The notes below the pieces were generated by a model that saw only the letters and a list, made by a program, of their open reading frames with translations, ran no database searches and was not told the origin of the DNA. Shown piece by piece: positions 1 through 8,718 of a stretch of 64,000 nucleotides of DNA. The stretch is from Pseudanabaena mucicola str. Chao 1806 (lineage in GTDB: Bacteria > Cyanobacteriota > Cyanobacteriia > Pseudanabaenales > Pseudanabaenaceae): assembly GCF_030323025.1 (NCBI RefSeq), contig NZ_CP097329.1, positions 1,023,001-1,087,000 on the forward strand, given 5' to 3'. The translations under genes were made by a program, and so were the position numbers. How positions within the stretch are numbered: the first letter of the stretch is position 1; the number at the start of each line of letters is the position of its first letter.

Positions 1-2
1 AG

Positions 3-572
3 GTAGATTTACCAAATACTTGCAGTCTCGGTTTACATCCATGGTTTGTTGATGAGACATGGGAAGATGCTTGGCAGAATCTCGAAGCATTGGCTAGCTT
101 AGAACAAGTAGTAGCGATCGGCGAATGTGGCTTAGATCGGCATATTAATTTGCCAATAGAAAAGCAAATTATGATTTTTCAGAAACATCTAGAACTTGCA
201 GAGTCAATTCGCAAGCCATTAGTAATTCATTGTGTAAGAGCCTTTGCTGAATTAATTGCACTCAAAAAAAGCTCTAAATCTTCTGTTCCTTGGATTATTC
301 ATGGCTTTCATAAGAAAATAGAAGTCTTTCAGCAATTACTGAGGCATGATTTTTACTTCTCTTTTGGTGCGGCAATTTTAAGTGATCGCGCTCCTGTGAT
401 TCAGGCGATCGCTAATGTTCCCGATAGCAAATTTCTCCTCGAAACCGATGATCAACAGGATCTTAATATCAAGCAAATTTATGATCGTGTCGTTACATTG
501 CGTCAAGTGTCCCTCGAAACTTTGCAAACGCAATTACTCGAAACTTATCACCAATTGACTAGATTGTGTTGA
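3..572 (+). CDS. TatD-family metal-dependent hydrolase, 5' end outside window
   Basis: This is the C-terminal part of a TatD-type (COG0084) hydrolase, a family of divalent-metal deoxyribonucleases or related phosphoesterases with a TIM-barrel fold. The frame is open to the left edge, and the residues before the first in-window start candidate include SLGLHPWFV, the typical TatD G-x-HPW segment. Further family landmarks are AIGECGLD, the PLVIHCVRA strand with its metal-binding histidine, IIHGF, and the late LLETDD. The gene therefore starts upstream of the window. Its 3' end overlaps the end of the convergent SbcD-like gene by 39 bp. Exact substrate is not readable from sequence. Confidence 0.85.
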   Translation, partial: VDLPNTCSLGLHPWFVDETWEDAWQNLEALASLEQVVAIGECGLDRHINLPIEKQIMIFQKHLELAESIRKPLVIHCVRAFAELIALKKSSKSSVPWIIHGFHKKIEVFQQLLRHDFYFSFGAAILSDRAPVIQAIANVPDSKFLLETDDQQDLNIKQIYDRVVTLRQVSLETLQTQLLETYHQLTRLC

Positions 573-1820
573 TTCAGGAGCAAGATCGATGCCATCTATT
601 CCTAAACCAATTTCGCTGAGCAATTCTTGGGCAGCATTGAGCATTTCAGATTCGAGATTTTTAAGGTCTTCGCGAGTACTGAGATAGGTTTTTAGTGCGG
701 TCATCGGATCGAGAGCCTCGGCGGTACTGAGATCGGGTAAGCGAGTGCGAGGATTTTGGCTGACGACTTCAGGGATGAGGGAATAGTTATGAGCATTTTC
801 CATTGCTTCATGCAAGATGCGATCGTCAATCAGGGATAACTGTTCAGCTCTAATTTTGTAGATTAAACGAGCGATCACATTGTCGATTTTGCCTTTCAGA
901 ATTGCTTTGAGTAACTTCCCCTGTGGATCTTCGGATTGAGTAACATCAACTTCTATCGTCCGAAAGCCCCGAGTGGGAATAGGACAAAATTCAAACCTAA
1001 CATTCCCCTTTTCGACTTCTAGCCAACAATAGCCCTTAGATTCATTCTCCTCTCCAAAATCCACTCTCTCAATGCTCCCTGGGTAAACTACAAGTGGCTG
1101 TGTGGCAAGAATTTGATGGCGATGCACATGACCAAGAGCTACATAGTCAAATGCTTCACGGGTGAGCATTGACAGGGGAATGGTGAAGCCTTTTCCTGCG
1201 GCAAGAAATCGCTCTGCCCCATAGGTTGCGGTATCAACCATTACATGAGCTAATAAAATCGTAGGTAATTTGGAATCAAGTTGACGGATTTCACCTTCGA
1301 GAACTACTTGCAATCGATCAATCAGAAATTGACTGACTTCACTCATGGAGAATCCTTCTGTTTCTGATTTCGTAAGCAAAGTTGATCGCGTAATCCAAGG
1401 TAACGTAATAATCTGAATATCGCCTGCATTGGTGGCAATCCGATGGGTAGCGATCGTGTCGCCAACGGTGAAGTTCGGCACAGCAAGACTGCGATATATA
1501 GCAAGACTTGCGCCGCCAATCCCTTGTGAATGTTGGTCATGGTTGCCTACTAATAGCACTGTTGGGATACCTGCATCGGCGAGGCGGCGAAATTGATTGG
1601 CGAAGGCTTGCTGAACTAATGGTGGTGGTGTAGCATCAGGGAAGGCATCACCACCAAAAAGAACGATATCGGCAGGTTCGTTAATTGCGCGATCAATGCA
1701 GATAGTAAGCGCTGATACAAAGTCCTCTAGACGAGTGTTTAGCCCTGTTTGAGGATTGACTTTGCCGTGTGTAATGCTGCCGAGATGGATATCGGAGAGA
1801 TGTAAAACTTTTATCGCCAT
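534..1820 (-). CDS. sbcD: SbcD/Mre11-like DNA exonuclease subunit
   Basis: A 428-residue calcineurin-like phosphoesterase of the SbcD/Mre11 type, the nuclease subunit of the SbcCD complex that processes hairpins and double-strand ends. Metal-binding motifs are in order: LSDIHLG near residue 8, FGGDAFPD near 55, VGNHDQH near 92, LAHVM near 190 and ALGHVHRH near 228. The region after about residue 290 matches the family's capping domain and is poorly conserved. The partner ATPase SbcC is not in the window. The 3' end overlaps the convergent tatD gene by 39 bp, so the two transcripts are antisense over that stretch. Confidence 0.85.
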   Translation of the reverse strand: MAIKVLHLSDIHLGSITHGKVNPQTGLNTRLEDFVSALTICIDRAINEPADIVLFGGDAFPDATPPPLVQQAFANQFRRLADAGIPTVLLVGNHDQHSQGIGGASLAIYRSLAVPNFTVGDTIATHRIATNAGDIQIITLPWITRSTLLTKSETEGFSMSEVSQFLIDRLQVVLEGEIRQLDSKLPTILLAHVMVDTATYGAERFLAAGKGFTIPLSMLTREAFDYVALGHVHRHQILATQPLVVYPGSIERVDFGEENESKGYCWLEVEKGNVRFEFCPIPTRGFRTIEVDVTQSEDPQGKLLKAILKGKIDNVIARLIYKIRAEQLSLIDDRILHEAMENAHNYSLIPEVVSQNPRTRLPDLSTAEALDPMTALKTYLSTREDLKNLESEMLNAAQELLSEIGLGIDGIDLAPESTQSSQLVISFE

Positions 1821-1931
1821 GCGCTTGAGGGATTAATAGAATGCTAATTTTCTCTGGTGATGATGGCTAAAATCGTTGGTTTGAGACTATTTTGGCATAG
1901 TTTAATCTGACTGAATGGTGATTGCTTCATA

Positions 1932-1970
1932 AGTAGCAAAAAGCTTGACTTCGACAAGCTTTTTGCTACT
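1932..1970 (-). terminator. Hairpin terminator of the J-domain gene
   Basis: Arms AGTAGCAAAAAGCTTG and CAAGCTTTTTGCTACT are perfectly complementary over 16 bp with a 7-nt loop. The minus-strand gene's stop codon lies inside the outer arm, so the hairpin forms at the very end of that transcript. Confidence 0.7.
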
Positions 1971-2991
1971 GGAATTGCGACAGAAACTCTAACATTAATT
2001 CTTCTTCCGACATTTGCTGTTTTCTCATAAATTCGGGACCTCTCAAAAAATCTTTAATCGTGATGCGGCGATCGCGAAAATCGACAACAAATTGATACAT
2101 TTGTTCGACAATTTCAATATGAGACTCAAATTCAAGTAAAGCTTCACCAATCAGGTCACCACCATGCTTGCTAAATTTCTTGAAAACCGCAGTCATCTCA
2201 CCCTGTTGTGTTTTTTTCGTAAGTTTTAGTTGGCGCTTTAAAGTTTCCAATTGCTCCTTAAGATAAGTATTTTCTGCTTCTACCTTAGAGCAGTGCCGTG
2301 TTAGATCATCAGAGCTATCGCGATCGATAATCGCCCCCAACTCTTGCTGCTTTTCAATCGCCAATAGCCTTGCCAAATCACCATTTTGATAGGCAAGATT
2401 AATTTCCTTCATAATCTCTGTACGATATTCCTTTTCTGCTTCATCAGTCACCTTGTCAGGATGAAAGCTATCAGCTAACCGCAAAAAAAGCTGACGAATT
2501 TTTTTTAGCTCATCACGATCTGGCCTAGGTATATCTTCTACAAATTGCTGATGAGTGCGTCCTTTATAACTATCCCAATTAGGCTCACTTTCAAAATCAT
2601 CACCATGTTCAAATATCTCTTCAAATCTATCTGATACTTTTGGCAAATGTTTAGGACTGATGATCCCATCGATTTGGAGATGATAGTAGACCATCTCAAT
2701 ATCTTTACGAGACTTCTTGCCAAATTTTCGACTAGTGAATATTTCTTGAAAAGTTGCATGAATTTGTGCATCTAGTTCTAAAATCTTTTGTCGAAATGGA
2801 GCTACACGCTGAGCTATCTCAATCTCAACATCTTTAATACTATTGTTAAGATTATTTAACTTGATGCGGTTAGTTTCAATTTGTTTGATGAGCTTACTAT
2901 TTTCTTTCTCTAAAAAGTTGAGACGAAGACGCAGATCCGAAAGCCCAAGCTCATTATTAGTATCTGTGGCAATTTTAGATTTTCGAGCCAT
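1966..2991 (-). CDS. J-domain protein with coiled coil
   Basis: A 341-residue protein whose middle holds a J-domain-like segment: LFLRLADSFHPDKVTDEAEK with the HPD tripeptide that stimulates Hsp70 (DnaK) ATPase activity, followed by a helix ending NLAYQNGDLARLLAIE. The N-terminal 75 residues (LEKENSKLIKQIETN) and residues about 235-260 are heptad-rich and predicted to be coiled coil. There is no zinc-finger or C-terminal DnaJ domain, so it is a class III J-protein with an unknown client. J-domain helix I is acidic and divergent, so the fold boundaries are uncertain. The gene stands alone, with a terminator hairpin overlapping its stop codon. Confidence 0.75.
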   Translation of the reverse strand: MARKSKIATDTNNELGLSDLRLRLNFLEKENSKLIKQIETNRIKLNNLNNSIKDVEIEIAQRVAPFRQKILELDAQIHATFQEIFTSRKFGKKSRKDIEMVYYHLQIDGIISPKHLPKVSDRFEEIFEHGDDFESEPNWDSYKGRTHQQFVEDIPRPDRDELKKIRQLFLRLADSFHPDKVTDEAEKEYRTEIMKEINLAYQNGDLARLLAIEKQQELGAIIDRDSSDDLTRHCSKVEAENTYLKEQLETLKRQLKLTKKTQQGEMTAVFKKFSKHGGDLIGEALLEFESHIEIVEQMYQFVVDFRDRRITIKDFLRGPEFMRKQQMSEEELMLEFLSQFQ

Positions 2992-3114
2992 CGATTTGAA
3001 TAGGAAACTGAATCAATATTCTAATCTAAAAATCCTAATTCGATGGCTCAGTGGCTTAGCGCAATCGGAGTTGTGAAGTACATTTAGCTTAAAACATAGC
3101 TTTTGAGCTGATGC

Positions 3115-4659
3115 TTAAATCAGATCACCTAATAAACTCGATACTTCACCTTGCATATTAGTGCGGTTATCGTCATAGAGCATTAAGGTATCTAGCTTCT
3201 TATGGCGCGAAAGTTTTTGAACTTTGCGGACATTACCATTAGTAGCATCAAGAGCAGCCGTGATCGCCGAGTGGCGAATACGGTGGGGAGACATTTTTTT
3301 AGTAATTCCTGAGTCTTTGGCTAGTTGATTGACAATTTGGTAAATTGCCGATCCAGTCAATCTATGTCCGTGATTGACTGGATCGAGAGAGTAAAATAAA
3401 GGTTGATCGCTATTTTTTGTCTTAGCTTGAGACAACCAGTCTTGAATTGCGTTAGCGGTTCCCATACTAAGACTAATAAGACTCTTTTGAGAGCCATGTC
3501 CTTTGCTTAGAATTTGTAGCGATCGCGCTTCATAATCAAAATCACCAATATTCACACTAACAACCTCATTGCGACGCAGGGCATTGTCCCAAAGAAGTCT
3601 CAAAATGGCAAAATCACGCTTTCCCTTCACAGTATTCCGATCAATTTTTAACAGCATCGTGCGTATACCATCGGGCTTAATTCCAGTCGTATCACGATAG
3701 GTTTGGACTGTCTCAGTTTGGATATCATCAAGATTCCAAGTACATTTGCCCAGTTTAGCAGCGAAATTTACCAATGACTTGAGAGCCGATAGACGACGGT
3801 TAATAGTTGATTCTTTTAAGCCTTGCTTAATCAGATCTGACTTGTAACGTAGAGCGATCGCGATCGCCTCAAAGCGGTTTAATTGCAAAAATTGGGCAAT
3901 CACTGTCTCGTTTGGCTTTTTTTCGTAGGCAGCTAGAAAAAAGTAACGTAAATCATTCTCATAGGCGCGTCTAGTGTTGAGACTGCGTTTATCTGCAAGA
4001 AGAGCCTTAAGAATATCTACATTAAAGGCAGTCAAGGCATTGGGGTTTGAACTATTTACAGCGATTATTTGAGACTCATTAGTATCTTCATAAGTCCCAT
4101 TTTGATTCTCAGATTCTAAATTAGATACATTAGTCAGTCTTAATTGAGTCTCGTTAGTCGCAATTATAGTCTTATCAAGTATCTCAAGTTCTCGATTTAA
4201 GATATGCTTTTCTTGCTTGAGTCGCAATTGCTCAGGAGTGATCGCCTCAGTAATACCCACATTAGTCGCCGCCCGTTTAACAATGCCATAGATCGCTGTT
4301 CCCGTAAGCCGATGCCCGTAGTTTGCACGGTCTAGGGATATGAATAAAGGAGCTAGGATATCTTCATTCTCGCTAGGAAGATGCGTTAAATTGAGCCAGT
4401 CTTGTAATGCGTTGGCTGTGTCTAAACTGAGACTAATTATTTCTTTCTGGTTTAATTGCCCTTGTCGTTTATAGCATTTGTCAACCCGTAGCGATCGCCT
4501 CTCATAATCGACATCATTAATATTAATCGCGGTAACCTGCTGTCGCTTGAGAGCATTCTCAATGAGTAATCGCAAAATCGCATAATCACGCTGACCTGCC
4601 AATGTACCAAGATCGCAAGCCCTCAGAAGTTGTTCTGATAAGTCGCTCTGTAAGGTCAT
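3115..4659 (-). CDS. Tyrosine recombinase with duplicated, degenerate N-terminal catalytic half
   Basis: A 514-residue phage-integrase-family protein. The C-terminal part is complete: a SAM-like core-binding domain (about residues 215-310, with RRAYENDLRYFF) and a catalytic domain carrying Arg in NALRRNE, Lys in SKGHGSQK, the HxxR box SPHRIRHS, the second His in LSRHKK and Tyr in LMLYDD. Residues 1-165 repeat the first part of that catalytic domain (GQRDYAILRLLIENALKRQQ; NYGHRLTGTAIYGIV) but lose the HxxR box, which reads TPEQLRLKQE, and have no Tyr. The architecture is thus pseudo-catalytic half, linker, SAM-like, active catalytic domain. Possibly a chromosomal XerC/D-like or mobile-element integrase; no attachment site was identified. 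Confidence 0.85.
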   Translation of the reverse strand: MTLQSDLSEQLLRACDLGTLAGQRDYAILRLLIENALKRQQVTAININDVDYERRSLRVDKCYKRQGQLNQKEIISLSLDTANALQDWLNLTHLPSENEDILAPLFISLDRANYGHRLTGTAIYGIVKRAATNVGITEAITPEQLRLKQEKHILNRELEILDKTIIATNETQLRLTNVSNLESENQNGTYEDTNESQIIAVNSSNPNALTAFNVDILKALLADKRSLNTRRAYENDLRYFFLAAYEKKPNETVIAQFLQLNRFEAIAIALRYKSDLIKQGLKESTINRRLSALKSLVNFAAKLGKCTWNLDDIQTETVQTYRDTTGIKPDGIRTMLLKIDRNTVKGKRDFAILRLLWDNALRRNEVVSVNIGDFDYEARSLQILSKGHGSQKSLISLSMGTANAIQDWLSQAKTKNSDQPLFYSLDPVNHGHRLTGSAIYQIVNQLAKDSGITKKMSPHRIRHSAITAALDATNGNVRKVQKLSRHKKLDTLMLYDDNRTNMQGEVSSLLGDLI

Positions 4660-4672
4660 TGATCATTACGCA

Positions 4673-4858
4673 TCATGATTTACTGCTAAAAACTTTGTAG
4701 GCGATCGCACCTAAAATGATTAAGCCAACAGAAGGAACCCAGTTATAGCGAATCCAGTACAGCAAATTATTAAAAAAGTAGCTAAATTCACGAGATACCC
4801 AAGCAGCAATCGCAATTGCTCCTACAAACATTACAAAATACATAACTATTTTTGTCAT
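4673..4858 (-). CDS. Small membrane protein
   Basis: A 61-residue protein with two hydrophobic segments: MYFVMFVGAIAIAAW near the N-terminus and SVGLIILGAIAYKVF near the C-terminus, joined by an aromatic amphipathic stretch (FSYFFNNLLYWIRYNW). It is probably an inner or thylakoid membrane protein of unknown function. The frame extends 19 codons further upstream, but the ATG at 4858 is preceded by AGGA about ten bases away and begins directly with the first membrane helix, so that start is preferred. It lies 13 bp upstream of the recombinase gene on the same strand and may be co-transcribed with it. Confidence 0.55.
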   Translation of the reverse strand: MTKIVMYFVMFVGAIAIAAWVSREFSYFFNNLLYWIRYNWVPSVGLIILGAIAYKVFSSKS

Positions 4859-5090
4859 TTTCTGTTTTCCTAAAGAATTCCTTTCAAAAATGAGTCCATT
4901 ATAAACGTGATACAAATCAGTTTAATTACTCCATATTGCTCACCAATACCCAAGCTTAGCCATTTTTTTAGAGATTGAGCAATATATGAGCCACTGCCAG
5001 CAAGACTTTCAGTAAAACGCATCATAATATTAAATGCAATATGGTTAAGACTAATGACTAAAACCTTGCTTATTAGGTTTTTATTTATTC

Positions 5091-5810
5091 ATGTTTTATA
5101 TAAAATTCATGCACAATCACAACAAAAAGTCTATGTCGCGTACTGCCCCCTACCAACCTGCCCTTTTGCGATTGCTCCATAGCGCGATCGCTTTATTAGT
5201 ATTTGGCTCATTGATTACAGGCTTTATGGTTTATGACAGATATGACAAAAGATTTGGAACACTTAATTTACCAATTATCCGTAATACACAAGGCATTCAT
5301 GGCACGATCACTCTAACATTTTTATGCCTCTTGCCAATCTTTGCCATTTACTGCTTTCACATAGGGGATCGTCGTTTAATCCAAAAAGAATCGCTTAAAC
5401 AATTACAAGAAGTGGGAAAACCGATTTGGTGGATCTCATTACAGCGATTTGCCAATAGCCTATTGCTGCTATCTGCAACCTTTGCTGTGATTACAGGACG
5501 GATGATGCAAGAGGAATGGCTACCCACTGGAGAATTTAATCACATTTGGTATATCGGGCATCTAATAGGATGGCTATTGATGATTGTGAGTGTCGCTATA
5601 CATCTATTAATGAGTGCCAAGGTTGGCGGCTTACCTCTATTGCTATCTATCTACAATTGGAAAATCAGACCCGATGATATGCCCAAGTTCTGGCTACGCG
5701 GATTTAAACTCAAACCTTCCACCATATTTCTCTTCTTTTTTGAAGCCATAGTAATTGGTGGCATCGCGATCGCCTTTATCTTGCCGTTAATATTTGCATC
5801 GCCTCAATAG
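5091..5810 (+). CDS. Cytochrome b561-like membrane protein
   Basis: A 239-residue protein with about five membrane helices and histidines positioned as haem ligands: LLRLLHSAIALL in helix 1, QGIHGTI before helix 2, GHLIGWLLM in helix 3 and VAIHLLM. This is the pattern of the bacterial cytochrome b561 / Ni-hydrogenase b-type family, di-haem proteins that pass electrons across or within the membrane. The electron partner cannot be named. The C-terminal helix (FFFEAIVIGGIAIAFILPL) is an extra anchor. Start alternatives are ATG codons at 5109 and 5133; the latter begins MSRTAPYQP, close to helix 1. Confidence 0.75.
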   Translation: MFYIKFMHNHNKKSMSRTAPYQPALLRLLHSAIALLVFGSLITGFMVYDRYDKRFGTLNLPIIRNTQGIHGTITLTFLCLLPIFAIYCFHIGDRRLIQKESLKQLQEVGKPIWWISLQRFANSLLLLSATFAVITGRMMQEEWLPTGEFNHIWYIGHLIGWLLMIVSVAIHLLMSAKVGGLPLLLSIYNWKIRPDDMPKFWLRGFKLKPSTIFLFFFEAIVIGGIAIAFILPLIFASPQ

Positions 5811-5915
5811 ACCTAGCTAATGCAATATTAACCAATCCTTTACAATGACCATTGTGTCTTAATCATTTTGTGAATTGGTGTTACTAACTGTATTGATAAA
5901 CTAGTGGGCAGAAAT

Positions 5916-6470
5916 ATGATCAAAAAAGACTTAACTTTACACAGCGATCATGGTTGGAAGTCCGAAGAAGGATACAAGATTTTTGTTGCCGATCGAGGTG
6001 CGGTAAGGTTTGATTTTCCTAAAGATTGGATAGTAAAGTTTAAAGAAAAGTCAGTTAGTTTTCATGATCTCGAACCACCAGATGACACTGGCGCATTAGA
6101 AATGTCCTTTAATCGTCTTCCACCTAACGATTGGAGTACTTTTCCTCTCAAAAAAACTCTGCATCAAATTCTTGAGGATGATGACCGTAAAATTACCCAT
6201 AAAAGCAAAGTTACTAGTGCCAATCGCGATGGGATGCGGCTAGTTTGGGCAGATATTCAATATATTGATGCTACTGAAAAAAGACCCGCCACATCTCGAA
6301 TTTTGGTGGGTATCGGTAGTAATGTCCAAGTCCTTTTTACCTTTGACTATTGGATAGAAGGCGAAGAACAAATGCGTGAAGTTTGGGCGGTCATGTTGCG
6401 CTCTCTGAGGCTTGGGCTATTTATACCTGACCCAACGAGAGGTCATGTTGTAAATCCTAGCTTCAACTAG
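5916..6470 (+). CDS. Conserved hypothetical protein
   Basis: A 184-residue soluble protein without a signal peptide or membrane segment. The sequence alternates beta-strand-like stretches (AVRFDFPKDWIVKF, RILVGIGSNVQVLFTFDYW) with a C-terminal helix (QMREVWAVMLRSLRL). The general layout, with FDFPKDW near the start and VWAVMLRSL near the end, recalls the PsbP/Mog1-like or DcrB-like fold, but this is only a visual similarity. The ATG at 5916 (MIKKDL) is preferred over a GTG at 5904. It precedes parA by 156 bp on the same strand with no terminator visible between them. Confidence 0.55.
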   Translation: MIKKDLTLHSDHGWKSEEGYKIFVADRGAVRFDFPKDWIVKFKEKSVSFHDLEPPDDTGALEMSFNRLPPNDWSTFPLKKTLHQILEDDDRKITHKSKVTSANRDGMRLVWADIQYIDATEKRPATSRILVGIGSNVQVLFTFDYWIEGEEQMREVWAVMLRSLRLGLFIPDPTRGHVVNPSFN

Positions 6471-6626
6471 CCAAAAGTGGCAACTTTGTACAATGTTCAG
6501 CTACTTTTAGTTTTTGGTGTATTGTTAACTCACTCAAAGTGATTTAGGATAAACGGCGCAAGGTGTCTGCAAATGTCTGATTTAGTAGATCAGCTTTTGA
6601 TGGGTATTTAAACTGGGTATAAAAAT

Positions 6627-7589
6627 ATGGCTCAAGTAATAGCGACAGTCAATATGAAAGGGGGTGTTGGTAAAACCACCTTAACCGTCAATATTGCCAC
6701 CTGTTTGGCGAAAATTCATCGCAAAAAGGTTTTAGTCGTAGATTTAGATACCCAAATCAGTGCCACCCTGAGCATGATTTCCCCCGCCGAATTTGCTAAA
6801 TGTCGTAAAGAAAATCGCACTCTGAGATATTTAGTTAGTCAATCGATCGCTCGTTACGGTGTGCAGGTCGAAGATCCTGAAGAAAGAATCTACCAAATTA
6901 AAGATATTGTCATCCCCCATGTGTGTAAAGTTCAAGGCTTAGATCTGCTGGTTGGCGATATCGACCTATATGATGAGTTTTTAGTCTCAGAGATGCTCTA
7001 TAACCGTTCGCTTTTATACGAAGAAAAACAAGCCTTCCAAAAGACATGGAGCAAATTTGAACAAGGTTTAATCAAAGGTATTCTGGCTCCTGCACTCAAA
7101 AATTACGATTACATTATTCTTGACTGTGCCCCTGGCTATAACTTGATTACGCGAAGTAGCATAATTGCTAGTAACTATTACCTGATGCCGTCTAGACCTG
7201 AACCTCTTTCCGTCGTCGGTATTCAGTTATTAGAAAGACGAATTGAGAAATTGCGAGAAGTCTATCGAGATGATAATTCGGTGAATATTCAGTTGTTAGG
7301 AATTATCTTCAGTCTATCGGCAGGATTTACTCTCAGTCGCTATTACAATAAAGTCATGGATCGCGTAAGTGCCGATTTTAGTAGTGCTAAGATTTTCAAA
7401 ACAAAAATTCCCAATGATGTAAATATCGCTAAAGCTGTAGATGATTTCGTCCCCGTATCCCTCTCTAACCCCAATTCAGGTGGAGCAAAAGCCTTTGCAG
7501 AAGTAACCGTAGAACTTTTAAAAAAGTTAGAGATCTCTCTAGGTATGAAGGAGCAAACGTCAAGGTTGAGTTTAGTAGATTTAGAATAA
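6627..7589 (+). CDS. ParA-family ATPase
   Basis: A 320-residue ParA/MinD-superfamily ATPase. The deviant Walker A box MKGGVGKTT with signature lysine lies at residues 10-18, VVDLDTQISAT follows at about 38, and YIILDCAPGYN is the Walker B region. The signature lysine supports dimerisation-dependent ATP hydrolysis, as in ParA proteins that position DNA or large cargo. The protein lacks an N-terminal HTH. No parB is adjacent. The next gene encodes a tiny zinc-ribbon protein. Because the signature lysine is present, a McdA (carboxysome-positioning) assignment is not supported. Cargo unknown. Confidence 0.85.
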   Translation: MAQVIATVNMKGGVGKTTLTVNIATCLAKIHRKKVLVVDLDTQISATLSMISPAEFAKCRKENRTLRYLVSQSIARYGVQVEDPEERIYQIKDIVIPHVCKVQGLDLLVGDIDLYDEFLVSEMLYNRSLLYEEKQAFQKTWSKFEQGLIKGILAPALKNYDYIILDCAPGYNLITRSSIIASNYYLMPSRPEPLSVVGIQLLERRIEKLREVYRDDNSVNIQLLGIIFSLSAGFTLSRYYNKVMDRVSADFSSAKIFKTKIPNDVNIAKAVDDFVPVSLSNPNSGGAKAFAEVTVELLKKLEISLGMKEQTSRLSLVDLE

Positions 7590-7664
7590 ATTCTGTGGTG
7601 GTTTAGATAAAGAGCCTCAACCGTAGTATCTTTGTGGCAAGGCTAAGAATTAGGAAAGATCATA

Positions 7665-7832
7665 ATGCAGCGATTACTATCATCTCTACAACAAATAGCT
7701 AAACCCTGTCATCACTGTGAAGGCAAAGGCTATATTGAACTACGCGACTGTTCTGGAGAGATTCAACGAGAAGAAAACTGCTCATTTTGTAATGGGAAAG
7801 GCAAAATAGAGCAAGATGAGCTATCAGATTAA
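7665..7832 (+). CDS. 55-residue DnaJ-type zinc-ribbon protein
   Basis: A short ORF with a good Shine-Dalgarno (TAGGAAAG, 6-7 bases before ATG). The product has two cysteine pairs, KPCHHCEGKGYIEL and NCSFCNGKGKIE, each of the C-x-x-C-x-G-x-G form known from the DnaJ cysteine-rich domain, where such repeats bind zinc. The acidic tail ends EQDELSD. There is no J-domain or any other module, so it is a stand-alone zinc ribbon. Such small proteins occur in cyanobacteria and often lack annotation. It follows parA by 75 bp on the same strand. Function unknown. Confidence 0.7.
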   Translation: MQRLLSSLQQIAKPCHHCEGKGYIELRDCSGEIQREENCSFCNGKGKIEQDELSD

Positions 7833-7926
7833 TCTACGAGGCGATCGTTGAATTTTTAAGGTAAGCCAGTAAAGATTCTATATAATTTGCTATACCTTAC
7901 TTGAAATATCATGACTAGGAGCAATA

Positions 7927-8580
7927 ATGTCCGATTTGATCAGCAGCCACTATGATGACCAATATTTTGACTGGCAAGCTCCGATTGGTGAGTTTGGAGG
8001 ATGGGCAAATCAAACCAAATTTATTAAATACATATCAGAGCATAGTGAAGTATTAGACTTTGGCTGTGGTGGTGGATTTCTGTTGAGAAATCTGAAATGT
8101 GCTAAAAAAGTCGGAGTCGAAGTAAATCCAGCCGCCGCTGCTACTGCAAAGAAAAACGGGCTTGAGATGTTTCGCAGTGTCGATAAAATCCCTGATGATT
8201 ACGTTGATGTGATCATTTCTGACAACGCTTTGGAGCATACTCTCCAACCACTTCAAGAACTCAAATCACTATATAAAAAGCTGAAAACTGGCGGCAAAAT
8301 CATATTCGTTGTTCCTTGTGAAGCGATTTCCTATAGCTACAAACCTAATGATATTAATCATCATCTTTATAGCTGGAGTCCCATGTGCATAGGCAATCTT
8401 TTCACCGAAGCAGGATTTTCAGTAATTGAGTCTAAACCTTATATTCACAAGTGGCCACCAAAATACCAACTAATCGCCAAAATTGGCGGCAGACCTCTAT
8501 TTGAAATCGCCTGTCGTATTTTTGGGAGGATTGAACGAACTTGGTTTCAAGTAAGGGTCATTGGCGAAAAACTTTCATAA
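7927..8580 (+). CDS. SAM-dependent methyltransferase
   Basis: A 217-residue class I methyltransferase of the Methyltransf_11/23 type. Motif I is VLDFGCGGGFLLRNL (about residues 42-56), motif II includes VGVEVNPAAAA, and the post-motif DVIISDNALEHTLQPLQEL is followed by the GGKIIFVVP strand. Substrate is not predictable; the family includes methylases of quinones, sugars and small molecules. AGGAGCAAT just before the ATG gives a convincing ribosome binding site (TAGGAGCAATAATG). A hairpin lies directly after the stop codon. Confidence 0.85.
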   Translation: MSDLISSHYDDQYFDWQAPIGEFGGWANQTKFIKYISEHSEVLDFGCGGGFLLRNLKCAKKVGVEVNPAAAATAKKNGLEMFRSVDKIPDDYVDVIISDNALEHTLQPLQELKSLYKKLKTGGKIIFVVPCEAISYSYKPNDINHHLYSWSPMCIGNLFTEAGFSVIESKPYIHKWPPKYQLIAKIGGRPLFEIACRIFGRIERTWFQVRVIGEKLS

Positions 8581-8586
8581 AGTAAA

Positions 8587-8629
8587 AACAAAGATTGTGG
8601 CGAGGCTTTGCTTCTCTACAATCTTTGTT
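8587..8629 (+). terminator. Hairpin after the methyltransferase gene
   Basis: AACAAAGATTGT and ACAATCTTTGTT form a 12-bp perfect stem around a 19-nt loop, 7 bp after the stop codon. There is no strong T tract, so termination efficiency is uncertain. Confidence 0.5.
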
Positions 8630-8718
8630 ACGCACAAAGTACGCACAAAGTACGCTTGATTACTCATGTTAAATATGACACCATCGTTTACTGGTTCACC
8701 TATTCTTATAACGTAGTA

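Noticed and set aside
6627-7589. Carboxysome-positioning McdA
   Set aside because: The Walker A box has the classical ParA signature lysine, and no McdB-like partner is adjacent.
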